From Palsa-744 sp963734815 (GTDB taxonomy: Bacteria; Actinomycetota; Thermoleophilia; Solirubrobacterales; Solirubrobacteraceae), in NCBI GenBank assembly GCA_963734815.1, contig CAVTIH010000003.1, forward strand, positions 248,001-312,000: a stretch of 64,000 nt of DNA, given 5' to 3'. Position 1 is the first letter of the stretch, and each line of letters begins with the position of its first letter. Below the pieces are notes generated by a model. It searched no databases, was not told where the DNA came from, and was given only the letters and a program-made list of their open reading frames with translations. Made by a program: the position numbers and the translations under genes. Positions 56,352 through 64,000 of this stretch are shown here, one piece after another.

Positions 56352-59300
56352 TCAAACTGACCCACTGCCGCAGACTTCATATACCCCACCCCTCCCGGGC
56401 AGCAGCTCGCGCGCCACGATCGCCGCCTGGCTCGCCCGGGGGTCGCCGTGCGCGAGCGCACCGCGCACCTTGGGGGGCAAGCGGGGGACGCCGTAGGCAT
56501 GCAGCAACCCCTCGTGGATATCGCGCTCGGAGGCGAACACGATGCCGGCACGACCGGGGTACTCCCACACGCGGGGATGTTCGCCGGCGTAGGCGCGGCA
56601 CGCACACAGCACGTGGTCGGCCAGCCGAGCACACTCGCGCGCGCGGGGGCGGTCGCGGCAGAGGAACACGACCATCGGACGACGGCCCACCCGCCCAGCG
56701 CCTCGGCGGGAGAAGCTGGGGACGCACACCGACCAGCCGGCGAGCAGATGGTCGTAGCGCTCGAGCTTGGCACTCGCGCCGCCAACCGGCAGACGATCGT
56801 CGCGCTCGATCAGTAGGCACACCCCGACCGCCCCGGCGCCTCCCGCACCCTCATCGGCACCGACACCGACACCGACACAACCACTTCTCCGCATCCCGGG
56901 GGACCCAAGCTCGCCGGGATCGACGCGCTCGATCGCCCTGGCGGGAACGTCCACGCTCGCGTCGGGGCGCACGGTCTCGAAACGCTCGACCTCCGTGCGG
57001 GCGCCGGTGGCGTCGGTGCGCAGGAAGTCGTGGGGAGCCCGACCTCCCGGCAGGCGCAACTCCCCGGGGCCGATCGCGACGCGTCCGGCGGGCGCGGAAC
57101 GAAGCGGCGGCGAGAGCACCGACTGCCCCGCGCCCCGCAGCCGCAGCGAGCCGACGCCGAGGACACGCTCCAGCGCCAGCGCCCACCCGGTGACGTGCAC
57201 CTTGTGGCGGGCTTGGCGCAACCGGCGATCGCCCCGGACGGGCAGCGAGAATTGTGGCGACGCAGTGAGCGAGACGGGTTGGGATGAGGAGTTGGATTTG
57301 GGGGAGGGGTTGTCTGCTTCGTCGACCTCGCGCTGGGCGAGGTCGTCCAGGCGCCCGTGCGCGCCCAGTAGCTCAGTTCCCAGCGGGGCGATCACGTAAC
57401 ACATGGGCGCGCCTCCCCCGTCGCGGCGATGGAACTGAAAGCGCCTCACCAAACCGGCGTCGGAGAGGCGCTTCAGGCGCCGCTGGGTGGTGGTGAGCGC
57501 TCGCGCGGAGTTGAAGCGGCGGTGCAGCTGACTGGTCAGCACATGGCTCATCGAGGCGACCAGCGCGAGGATCTCGAGGTCGAGCGGATCGGGTTCGAGC
57601 GGACGGGGCTCCTCAATCGACCGGGCCCAGCGCACGCGATGGGCCGCGTCGAGGTCCACCAGCTCGGCATAGCTCTCCGCGGCGGTGTCGGGCAGCGGAG
57701 CCTCCGTGGCCCCCCCGTGCTTGGCGACCCCCTCGCGCTTGATGGCCCCCTCGTGCTTCATGGCCCCCTCGTGCTTCATCGCCCCCTCGTGCTTCATCGC
57801 CCCCTCGTGCTTCATGGCCCCCTCGTGCTTCATGGCCCCCTCGTGCTTCATGGCCCCCTCGTGCTTCATGGCGTTCCGCCCGCGATTGCCCGCCCCGTCC
57901 TGTGTCCCACCATCGTGGCGGGGCATGGAGGCCCCGCCCCCAGCCGGCTCGCTTCCCCACCCCCGCGCGTGGACGATCCCACCGGACTCGCTCCCGTCTC
58001 CCCCACGCCCCGGTTCTGCCTCCCGTTGGCCCAAACGGGGATGCGAGCTTGCGCGTGTCTCCCGGCTTCGGTCCCAGTGAGGCTGGCTGAGGTCGGCGAG
58101 GTAGCGCCCCCCGCGCTCGGCCTGGCGCGCGGCGTGCAGCGCGAGGCGCTCACGGTCGATGCGCAGCGGGATCGTGCTCGCGACGAACGGGGCCTGGCGG
58201 CCCTCCGGTGCGACCCAGCTGACGATCGCATGGTGCTTTGGGAGGTGCAGGCGTGCGTCCGGCCGGCCGAGCGCCGTGAGACCAGTTGTGTCAGGGCGGA
58301 CCGCGTCGGAGTACTCGGCCATCATCAACTTTGCGGAATCGCGCGCGTCGGAGGCGGAGGCGGTGGCGAAGTACACGCGGTGGGCGAACAGCGCGTCCAG
58401 CTGCGCGCGTACCTCGCGGTCGGTCCACTGCGAATCGGTCTGCCAGCACGCCACAGTCTCCAGGCCCGCGGAGCGCTTCAGCGCGAGCGTCTCGGCGAAG
58501 CCGCGGTTGAGCACCAGCGGGGCCTCGTCCACCTTGAGCGCCACCGCCATGCGTCGCTCGGCGGGAACGGTGTCCTGCTGGCGGGCGAGAGCCGCGTCGA
58601 GCATCCCCATCAGCAGCTGCATCAGCACGGAGGTGTTGCCGGCCCCCATCGCCCCGAGCGCGCCCTTGACCACGAGCACCTCACCGCCTGCGATCACGCG
58701 GTCGAGGTCCACCGTGAGGGAGCCGTTGAGCAACACCCGCTTAATCGACGGTGAGTTGAGCAGCCGCGCCAGCTTGTTGACGGGCGCGTCCAGCTTCGCC
58801 GTGGTTGTGCTGCGCGAGTCCGCCAGCTGCGCGGTCAGCTCGGCGGTGAAAAACTCGGCGATCTCCTTGTACTCCGGCAGCGTGCGCACATGGGCGCCGA
58901 CGCGGGCGCGGTAGGCATAGCCCTCCTCGCCCACCGTCAGCAGGCGCGCGGCATCCCACAGCGTCGAGCGCGGGTCGTGAGCCAGCACGGCGATGATCGC
59001 ATTGCGCAGGTACCGGTCCGAGGAGGCGCGGATGTCGGCATCGGTGAACAGGTTTTTCAGCGCCCCCACCACGTAGTCGGCAATCGTGTCCGCGGGCGCG
59101 TCCACGGCGAGCGGATTGAAGCCGCACGTCGGGTGGGCAAAGTCCAGCAGCGTGCACGTATGCCCCGCCGGCACCGCGCTCACGGCGGCCTCGGCGGCGT
59201 CGCCCTTGGGATCCAGCACGATCACCGCGCACCGCTCCCTGCGCAAATCCTCGGCGACGGTGGCCGCCAAGTAGCTGGACTTGCCCTGCTCCACCGCACC

Positions 59301-60572
59301 CGGCACGGCGGTGTTCTGGCGGCGCATCCACGGGTGGATTGCGACCGGCCCGTGCGCATCGCGCAGCAGCCCCTCCCCTTCGCGGGGGCGCATGATCGCG
59401 GGCGGCGCCGGCGCCAGCGGCAGCGCGCCGCGAGCGAACGGCACGGTGGCGTAGTCGATCGAGGGCGCATGCCACAGGGCTGCCAGCTCTGTTGACGCCA
59501 TCACTCCCTTGCGCAGCCCCGGGCAGGGGTTGCCCTCACCGCGCTGCACGCGCCCGCGGTAGAACCCCAGCAGGCCATGGCGCACCGTGGTGCCGCGCTC
59601 CACGAGGCGGTTCTCGGCGCCCTCGGCGCGCAGCTCCGAGGCGATCTGCTCGCACGCGCGGCGGGTTGGCGCGAGCACGCGCAGGTCGGCGAAGTACAGG
59701 GGTCGGTGCTGCACTTCCAGGCCGCCGCGCAGCTCGGCCTCCTCCACCAGCGAGCGGTCACGCACCCACAGGTGCTCACGCCGCTCGCGCGAGAGGTGGT
59801 CCTCGTGGCGCTTGTAGCGCCGCTTCGCCCACCGTTCCAGCAGCGCTGGCGCCGGGGTCAGCGCCAGCTGCACGAGCGCGTCCTCCCCGCACGCCCCCAT
59901 CACCGTCATCAACCGGTCCATCGGCGGCTCGCGCACCAGCTCGTAGCGGTCCAGCTGCTTCACGCGCTTGATGAACCCCGCGTGCTTCTTCAAGCGCAGC
60001 AGCGCGTCTGGCGGGCGCAACGAAAGCGCCTCGCCGGGAGGCGCCACGCAACAGTTGGGGTAGGCGCCGCGCAACGCCGCCTCGACCATCCGCTCCATCC
60101 CCTCCGGACACGCGACTGCCAGCAGCGCTCTGCCCACCCCGTCCGCGGCGCGAACGTGATGGACCTCGAGCGCCACCGAGGGCTGGCCGTGCAGCAGGCG
60201 TCGCCACCAGCGACGCTGCAGGCGCTTGTGCAGCGCCTCGTACATCGCCACCACCCCCTCCACGCTGGTGCGGTCGGTGCGGTAGGGCTCCACACGCAGG
60301 CGCACGTAGCGCCGCCTGTTGCGCGCCCGCCCGCGGGCGCCGAGGCACAACGACCCGCCGCAGAGCACGAGCACGGCGAACACCTCCCCCAGCCGCGCCA
60401 TACGCAAGCCACTCGAGGTGCGCGGGGGGCGTTGCGGGAGCGCCGCACGCGCCGTCGCAACGCCACGCAGCGCGGCCCCGATGCCGCCGTGCAGCAGCCA
60501 CTCCAGCGCCGCCGCCCCCACGATCAGGGCGGCCACGCCGAGCAGTCTCCAGAGCAGCAGCCGCGCGAGCAT
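56352..60572 (-). CDS. Giant fusion: conjugation-type ATPase joined to a replication-relaxation-like region
   Basis: From ATG 60572 (AAGGAGG upstream; ATG 60602 is less likely) the protein has 1406 residues. The first 100 hold two membrane helices (LLLWRLLGVAALIVGAAALE and FAVLVLCGGSLCLGA). Residues 100-830 form a secretion-type ATPase with Walker A GAVEQGKSS at 425-433, LDPKGDAAEA and the Walker-B-like ALKVDEAP at 682-683. Residues 850-900 are disordered, and nine hexapeptide units of AMKHEG type lie at 901-954. After them, a winged helix like that of the replication-relaxation family (LALVASMSHVLTSQLHRRFN, TTTQRRLKRLSDAGLVRRFQ) is followed by a long C-terminal region. This joins in one chain what is encoded by separate genes at 50533 and 51335. 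Confidence 0.8.
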   Translation of the reverse strand: MLARLLLWRLLGVAALIVGAAALEWLLHGGIGAALRGVATARAALPQRPPRTSSGLRMARLGEVFAVLVLCGGSLCLGARGRARNRRRYVRLRVEPYRTDRTSVEGVVAMYEALHKRLQRRWWRRLLHGQPSVALEVHHVRAADGVGRALLAVACPEGMERMVEAALRGAYPNCCVAPPGEALSLRPPDALLRLKKHAGFIKRVKQLDRYELVREPPMDRLMTVMGACGEDALVQLALTPAPALLERWAKRRYKRHEDHLSRERREHLWVRDRSLVEEAELRGGLEVQHRPLYFADLRVLAPTRRACEQIASELRAEGAENRLVERGTTVRHGLLGFYRGRVQRGEGNPCPGLRKGVMASTELAALWHAPSIDYATVPFARGALPLAPAPPAIMRPREGEGLLRDAHGPVAIHPWMRRQNTAVPGAVEQGKSSYLAATVAEDLRRERCAVIVLDPKGDAAEAAVSAVPAGHTCTLLDFAHPTCGFNPLAVDAPADTIADYVVGALKNLFTDADIRASSDRYLRNAIIAVLAHDPRSTLWDAARLLTVGEEGYAYRARVGAHVRTLPEYKEIAEFFTAELTAQLADSRSTTTAKLDAPVNKLARLLNSPSIKRVLLNGSLTVDLDRVIAGGEVLVVKGALGAMGAGNTSVLMQLLMGMLDAALARQQDTVPAERRMAVALKVDEAPLVLNRGFAETLALKRSAGLETVACWQTDSQWTDREVRAQLDALFAHRVYFATASASDARDSAKLMMAEYSDAVRPDTTGLTALGRPDARLHLPKHHAIVSWVAPEGRQAPFVASTIPLRIDRERLALHAARQAERGGRYLADLSQPHWDRSRETRASSHPRLGQREAEPGRGGDGSESGGIVHARGWGSEPAGGGASMPRHDGGTQDGAGNRGRNAMKHEGAMKHEGAMKHEGAMKHEGAMKHEGAMKHEGAMKHEGAIKREGVAKHGGATEAPLPDTAAESYAELVDLDAAHRVRWARSIEEPRPLEPDPLDLEILALVASMSHVLTSQLHRRFNSARALTTTQRRLKRLSDAGLVRRFQFHRRDGGGAPMCYVIAPLGTELLGAHGRLDDLAQREVDEADNPSPKSNSSSQPVSLTASPQFSLPVRGDRRLRQARHKVHVTGWALALERVLGVGSLRLRGAGQSVLSPPLRSAPAGRVAIGPGELRLPGGRAPHDFLRTDATGARTEVERFETVRPDASVDVPARAIERVDPGELGSPGMRRSGCVGVGVGADEGAGGAGAVGVCLLIERDDRLPVGGASAKLERYDHLLAGWSVCVPSFSRRGAGRVGRRPMVVFLCRDRPRARECARLADHVLCACRAYAGEHPRVWEYPGRAGIVFASERDIHEGLLHAYGVPRLPPKVRGALAHGDPRASQAAIVARELLPGRGGVYEVCGSGSV
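57711..57872 (-). repeat. Nine 18-bp tandem repeats in the giant ATPase gene
   Basis: Nine 18-bp units, seven encoding AMKHEG and the last two AIKREG and VAKHGG, lie in frame between the ATPase and the winged-helix part. On the plus strand a unit reads GGCCCCCTCGTGCTTCAT. Only single-base differences (C or G in the Met/Ala codon neighbourhood) separate the units, which suggests recent expansion. Confidence 0.9.
58025..58071 (+). repeat. Dispersed palindromic repeat inside the giant ATPase gene
   Basis: The copy reads GTTGGCCCAAACGGGGAT, GCGAGCTTGCG, then CGTGTCTCCCGGCTTCGG. Antisense to the gene, it encodes part of the disordered linker (RSRETRASSHPRLGQ) in the same reading frame class as the tail of the 5472 glycosyltransferase (RSGETLAS...FGQ). 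Confidence 0.8.
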
Positions 60573-60671
60573 CTCCCTCCTTTGCTCCGACCGCACGCGC
60601 ATGGAGGGACTGACCCTTCGTCCCGATCTCGATGGGAGAGTAGAGCGAGGCGCGCTGCCTCGACGAGGGCG

Positions 60672-61667
60672 CTACCGCGGGCGTGTGGCTCGCTCCACCT
60701 GACCGCCGCGGTCGGTGAGATACCACTCGTTGGAGGAGCCCATGATCTGGCCTTCCCCGATGTTGTGCACCAGCTGCAGTCGCTCCAGGCGAGTCAGCAA
60801 CTTCGAGATCTGTCCCTGGTCGGCGATTCCCGCGCCTTCGGCGATCTCGCGGTTGCTGGCGCCCGGGTGCTCGCCGACGAAGGTGAGCACCCGTACCGTG
60901 CGATAGGTGAGGCGCATGTCGAGACCCTCCAGCGGATCCTTGACGATGCGCCGCGGCGGTTTTCTGCGCTTGGGCAACGGAGGGGGCTTGCGGGTGAGCT
61001 CATTGCTGGCCGCACGGGCGCCGAGGTAGGGAAGCACGATCATGCTCATCAGCGGTCCCAGGAGCGCCGTGAACGGCTCTCTATTACGCACCAGCAGGCG
61101 CGAGTGCAGGACGGCGAACACCGCCCCGATGACACCTTCGGCGGTGACCTCCGGCGATTCCTCGGTGGCGCGCGCTACGCGGGCGCCGGCGCTCGAACGT
61201 CCCTGGTCGACGACCTCCCTGAGCTGGGCCAGCACCTGCGTGCGTCGTTTCAGCACACGCGGCCCCGCCCCCAACGCCTCCACCACGCAGACCCGTGCGA
61301 GGCCGGGCTCGTCGTCCATGAACCGCAGCATCGCCAGCACACCCGCGCGCAGGCCATCGCGCCACCCATCCTCTCGCACATACGCATCGCCGACCAGCGC
61401 GCTGATCTGCTCGACAGCCTGGTCGAACACGGCGAGAAAACAATCCTCCCGATCCTCGAAGAGGTCGTAGAACGTCTTGCGCGACACCCGCGCCCGGGCG
61501 ATCACCTGGGCGACAGTCAGGCGCGCGTAGCCGACCTCCTCGACCGCCTCCGCCGCCGCGGTCAGCATGCGGCTGCGCTGAATCTCCGATACCTGTCCCC
61601 GCGGCAAGCCGTTGGGACCGGAACGCAGCCGCGGTCTCGACGAGCGTGTCTTATCTTTCGAAGCCAT
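60672..61667 (-). CDS. TetR-family regulator with an added C-terminal winged helix
   Basis: The 331-residue protein from ATG 61667 has a TetR HTH (RMLTAAAEAVEEVGYARLTV, AQVIARARVSRKTFYDLFED, REDCFLAVFD) at residues 33-85, and an all-helical ligand domain to about 215. Beyond the usual TetR length, residues 245-331 form a second DNA-binding-like domain (RTVRVLTFVGEHPGASNREI, AEGAGIADQGQISKLLTRLE, RLQLVHNIGEG), a MarR-type winged helix. A basic linker (RKPPPLPKRRKPPRRIVKDP) joins them. It lies 99 bases upstream of the giant ATPase gene on the same strand and may control it. Confidence 0.85.
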   Translation of the reverse strand: MASKDKTRSSRPRLRSGPNGLPRGQVSEIQRSRMLTAAAEAVEEVGYARLTVAQVIARARVSRKTFYDLFEDREDCFLAVFDQAVEQISALVGDAYVREDGWRDGLRAGVLAMLRFMDDEPGLARVCVVEALGAGPRVLKRRTQVLAQLREVVDQGRSSAGARVARATEESPEVTAEGVIGAVFAVLHSRLLVRNREPFTALLGPLMSMIVLPYLGARAASNELTRKPPPLPKRRKPPRRIVKDPLEGLDMRLTYRTVRVLTFVGEHPGASNREIAEGAGIADQGQISKLLTRLERLQLVHNIGEGQIMGSSNEWYLTDRGGQVERATRPR

Positions 61668-62197
61668 TTTATTCCGCCTAATCGGTCAGTCTTGTTCGCT
61701 GTGGACGATACGGTGGGCGCCATGGCGCATTCGCGCCGCAGCGCCCGGCGTGGGATCCGCCACGCCGCCGCGGCGCCGCCAAGCCCCCTAGTACTCCAGA
61801 CAAAGGTTCATGGGTTGACGCCAGGAAGTCGAGTCGCGTCTCCCACTCGCCCCCGCCACCTTTCGCGCGACGAGCAAAGTTCCGATAAATCAGATTTTTG
61901 GTACCGGATCGGCTGGAGAATGGGGCCATGCGAAGGGCGCGTTGTCAAGCAAGTGTCATTGACAGTGATGGAACGATCGTAACGGGAGCGCCCGACGGAC
62001 GCTCTGCGGGTGCCACCAGGCCGGACGATCGGGGATGTTCGTCATGCGTGGACTCGCCCCGCTTCGCCGCTTCGCCCCCGATCGGCGCGCTCACGGTCGC
62101 CGGGCGGCGCAGCGCCATCCGCTGCCGCGGGAGCGCGCCGGCTTCGCACAGCGCGGGCGGGGCTCTTTTTGGCAGCGGATCTGCTGGACTACCCGTG
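61668..62197. other. Gene-free interval of 530 bases
   Basis: This interval separates the TetR gene (-) from the winged-helix gene (+), so it should include both promoters. It includes a lower-GC patch (61870-61980) with a small inverted repeat (61952-61966). The frames that run through it, such as minus 61678-61929, have no gene-like features. I see no RNA gene. Confidence 0.55.
61952..61966. promoter_or_regulatory. Imperfect inverted repeat, possible TetR operator
   Basis: AGTGTCA-T-TGACAGT is a 15-base near-palindrome with one mismatch. It is 285 bases upstream of the TetR start and 232 bases before the winged-helix gene. TetR proteins often bind such symmetric sites in their own intergenic regions, but this one is far from the start. 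Confidence 0.3.
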
Positions 62198-62476
62198 ATG
62201 GCAGCCGACCCCCGCGCCCGGGAACTTCTGGAACTGATGTCGCGCACGGTCGAGGCCAACCCGGGCGCGGATGCGCGAACGCTCCGGGCGCGGGGGGGCG
62301 TCAAGCGAGTAAACGGCGAAAAAGCGCTCGAGCTCCTGGAGCGCGCGGGGTTCATCGAGCGCAAGACGGTCCTGGCGCAGGACACCTACCGCAGTCTCAA
62401 GCCCTACCGTGCGAGCGTCGAGGCTCCGCGCACGGCATTCGCCAAAACCCATTCTGTTGGTGAGGGCGGCGGGTAG
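62198..62476 (+). CDS. Small winged-helix-like protein
   Basis: The 92-residue protein from ATG 62198 begins MAADPRARELLELMSRTVEA and continues NPGADARTLRARGGVKRVNG and EKALELLERAGFIERKTVLA, then ends in a basic-rich tail. The helix pattern around a short turn and the LLERAGFIERK wing resemble a winged helix-turn-helix, which is the basis of the call. A GTG lies one codon before the ATG. There is no clear ribosome site. It is 37 bases before the universal stress gene and on the same strand, so it may be co-transcribed with it. Confidence 0.55.
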   Translation: MAADPRARELLELMSRTVEANPGADARTLRARGGVKRVNGEKALELLERAGFIERKTVLAQDTYRSLKPYRASVEAPRTAFAKTHSVGEGGG

Positions 62477-62513
62477 TTTTCCGCGCCAAGCTGATCCGAC
62501 AAGGAGACCCGTG

Positions 62514-63371
62514 ATGTTCAAGAACGTGCTCGTGGGAGTGGATGGAAGGCCCAACGGCCGTGATGCCATCGCGCTTGCTTGCCTACTCACCGACCCCGAT
62601 GGAAAGCTGACGCTCGCCAACGTGCGTAGCGGGGAGCTGCACGCGTCCTACGCGATCGTCCCCGACATGGTGGCCGAGGAGCGCGAAGCGTCTGAGAAGC
62701 TGCTCGAGGATGAGCGCACCGCGGCGGATGTCACAGCGGAGCTCCTCAGCATCGTGTCGACGAGCCCCGGACGCGGGCTGCACGAGCAGGCCGAGGAGCA
62801 GAACGCGGACCTGTTGGTGGTGGGCTCCAGCAGCCACGGCGCGCTCGGGCGCGCGATGCTGGGCGATGACACGCGCGGCGCGCTGAACGGCGCTCCCTGC
62901 GCGGTCGCAATCGCCCCCCTCGGCTTCGTCGAGCACCCAACCCCGATCGCCAAGGTAGGCGTCGCCTACAACTCCTCGCCGGAGAGCGAAGCGGCGCTCG
63001 CAATGGCACGGACTTTGGCGGCCCCGACCCGCGCGACGGTCGATGCGCTGGAAGTCATCTCGATCCCGACGGTCGCCTACAGCGGAATCGTCTCTCCCGC
63101 GCTGGGGGACAGCATCGAGAAGATGATCCAGGCGGCAAACGCCCGCATGAAGGAGCTGCCCGGCGTCGAGGGTCACGCGGTCTACGGTCTCGCTGGCGAG
63201 GAGCTGGCCGCCTTCGGCGATCAGGTGGACATCCTGGTGGTCGGCTCACGCGGCTACGGTCCCGTGAAGCGTCTGGTGCTCGGCAGCACCTCCGACTACC
63301 TGCAGCGCCACGCGCGCTGCTCGCTGCTCGTGCTGCCCCGTGCGGCCGCCGGCCCAGCCGCGCCGGCGTAG
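62514..63371 (+). CDS. Tandem universal stress protein (two USP domains)
   Basis: The 285-residue protein from ATG 62514 (AAGGAG upstream) has two USP domains. The first begins MFKNVLVGVDGRPNGRDAIA and has the ATP-loop region VVGSSSHGALGRAMLGDDTR; the second begins KVGVAYNSSPESEAALAMAR and has VVGSRGYGPVKRLVLGSTSD followed by LLVLP. The second loop fits the G-x2-G-x9-G(S/T) pattern of ATP-binding members. Such proteins act in stress and dormancy. It is convergent with the antiporter gene, stops 16 bases apart. Confidence 0.9.
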   Translation: MFKNVLVGVDGRPNGRDAIALACLLTDPDGKLTLANVRSGELHASYAIVPDMVAEEREASEKLLEDERTAADVTAELLSIVSTSPGRGLHEQAEEQNADLLVVGSSSHGALGRAMLGDDTRGALNGAPCAVAIAPLGFVEHPTPIAKVGVAYNSSPESEAALAMARTLAAPTRATVDALEVISIPTVAYSGIVSPALGDSIEKMIQAANARMKELPGVEGHAVYGLAGEELAAFGDQVDILVVGSRGYGPVKRLVLGSTSDYLQRHARCSLLVLPRAAAGPAAPA

Positions 63372-63387
63372 AAGATCGCGCGGCAGC

Positions 63388-64000
63388 TCAGGGTTGTGCT
63401 TGAAAGCCAGTCTCCAGTACGGGCACAACCTCGGCTTCGTGGCGGATGAGCAGCTCGACACCGAGCCTGCAGACCCCAAGGCTGACCAGCGCAGCGGCGA
63501 TGATCGCCGTCGCACCCTCAGCGGAGAGCACGTGCTCTGAGAGCCCGAGCGAGGCGATCGCGGCCGGCACTCCAAGCTGTGCACTTGCGGCGAGACCGGC
63601 CGCCACTGGCTTGCGTGTGAGCGTCACAGCAATGACGTGGATCACGACGTTCAGAGCCGCCAGCGAGCCGGCGAGAGCAAGCATCGAGGGATGATCGAAG
63701 AGGCCGCCCAGATCGAGTTGCGCACCGAGGACGACAAAGTAGAGCGGGATGAAGAACCCGTCGGCGATGCCGCGCATCTGAGTCGAGAGGCGCTTGGGTC
63801 CACCGATCGCCGCGACCATCAGACCGGCGCCAAACCCCGCGATCAGGACACTGGTGCCGCCCTTCTGCGCGATCCACGCAAGCAGGAACAGGACGAGCAG
63901 TGACAGGCGCAAGTCCAGCGCCCAATGGCGCTGCTTGGAGAGATGGCGCACACGGTGAACCCACCTGCGACCCGTCAGCGCTCGGGCCCCGCCGAGCAGC
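63388..64000 (-). CDS. Cation/proton antiporter, CPA2 family (C-terminal part; 5' end outside window)
   Basis: The frame is open to the end of the window (LLGGARALTGRRWVHRVRHL), so the gene starts beyond 64000. The visible 203 residues contain about six hydrophobic helices, including LSLLVLFLLAWIAQKGGTSV, ADGFFIPLYFVVLGAQLDLG, and VAAGLAASAQLGVPAAIASL. This is the C-terminal half of a Na+(K+)/H+ exchanger transmembrane domain. There is no C-terminal nucleotide-binding (TrkA-N) domain; the protein ends with a short polar tail. It is convergent with the tandem USP gene, and a stress-linked role in pH or K+ balance is an inference. Confidence 0.85.
   Translation of the reverse strand, partial: LLGGARALTGRRWVHRVRHLSKQRHWALDLRLSLLVLFLLAWIAQKGGTSVLIAGFGAGLMVAAIGGPKRLSTQMRGIADGFFIPLYFVVLGAQLDLGGLFDHPSMLALAGSLAALNVVIHVIAVTLTRKPVAAGLAASAQLGVPAAIASLGLSEHVLSAEGATAIIAAALVSLGVCRLGVELLIRHEAEVVPVLETGFQAQP

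Noticed and set aside
57711..57872. Regular short repeats that could be taken for a CRISPR array
   Set aside because: The 18-bp units are contiguous without spacers and encode an in-frame hexapeptide repeat.

Overview
This is high-GC chromosomal DNA of an actinobacterium. The gene content (GuaB3-type IMP dehydrogenase, two cytochrome aa3 oxidases with a separate CtaB, split HadA/HadB-like dehydratases, an LPFTG surface protein, several secreted proteins of a type I associate with Thermoleophilia) suggests Solirubrobacterales or a relative. That placement is inference from protein style; no rRNA or tRNA gene was seen to test it. Almost the whole window is coding, genes are closely packed, and many stop/start pairs overlap (ATGA, GTGA, TTGA).

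Layout. 0-11 kb: end of a coiled-coil protein, a cytochrome P450 behind a perfect inverted-repeat operator candidate, two small exported proteins (one LPFTG-anchored), a Nudix hydrolase-acyl-CoA synthetase pair, a glycosyltransferase, a flippase-like membrane protein, a PAP2-type lipid enzyme, a class-I amidotransferase and an enoyl-CoA hydratase. 11-20.5 kb: a respiratory island with two cytochrome c oxidases. The first (coxB1-ctaD1-ctaB plus two small membrane proteins) is A1-type with GHPEVY; the second (coxB2-ctaD2-USP-like gene-coxC) is A2-type with YSHPAVY. 20.5-28.2 kb: a large secreted LamG/heparinase protein, a 36-aa membrane protein, a cytochrome c-cupredoxin lipoprotein, a glycosyltransferase with no normal start codon, small exported proteins and a HIT hydrolase. 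28.2-40.3 kb: a minus-strand housekeeping run: guaB3-guaA, rplM-rpsI-glmM-glmS-nnr-alr-cca (translation, amino sugar, D-alanine and GMP supply). 40.3-50 kb: a shortened leucyl-tRNA synthetase paralogue, threonine synthase, an amidohydrolase, hrcA-dnaJ-prmA and hadA-hadB-like genes.

50-61.7 kb: a region that looks like part of an integrative or conjugative element, entirely on the minus strand. It encodes SSB, a replication-relaxation family protein, a TraD/VirD4-like ATPase, a small acidic protein, an OmpR-type regulator whose receiver has lost its phospho-acceptor, an unknown protein translationally coupled to it, an AT-rich non-coding island, and a 1406-aa protein that joins a second ATPase to a second replication-relaxation-like region through nine hexapeptide repeats. 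A TetR regulator with an added C-terminal winged helix follows. No integrase, relaxase or attachment site is visible. 62.2-64 kb: a small winged-helix protein, a tandem universal stress protein and the 3' part of a cation/proton antiporter gene.

A dispersed imperfect palindrome of about 50 bp (arms like CCGAAACGGGGA and TCTCCCGGCTTCGG) occurs at six places, in both orientations, and lies inside coding frames at four of them. With many in-frame tandem repeats (S9, LeuRS, the giant ATPase), it is the most unusual genome-scale feature of the window.
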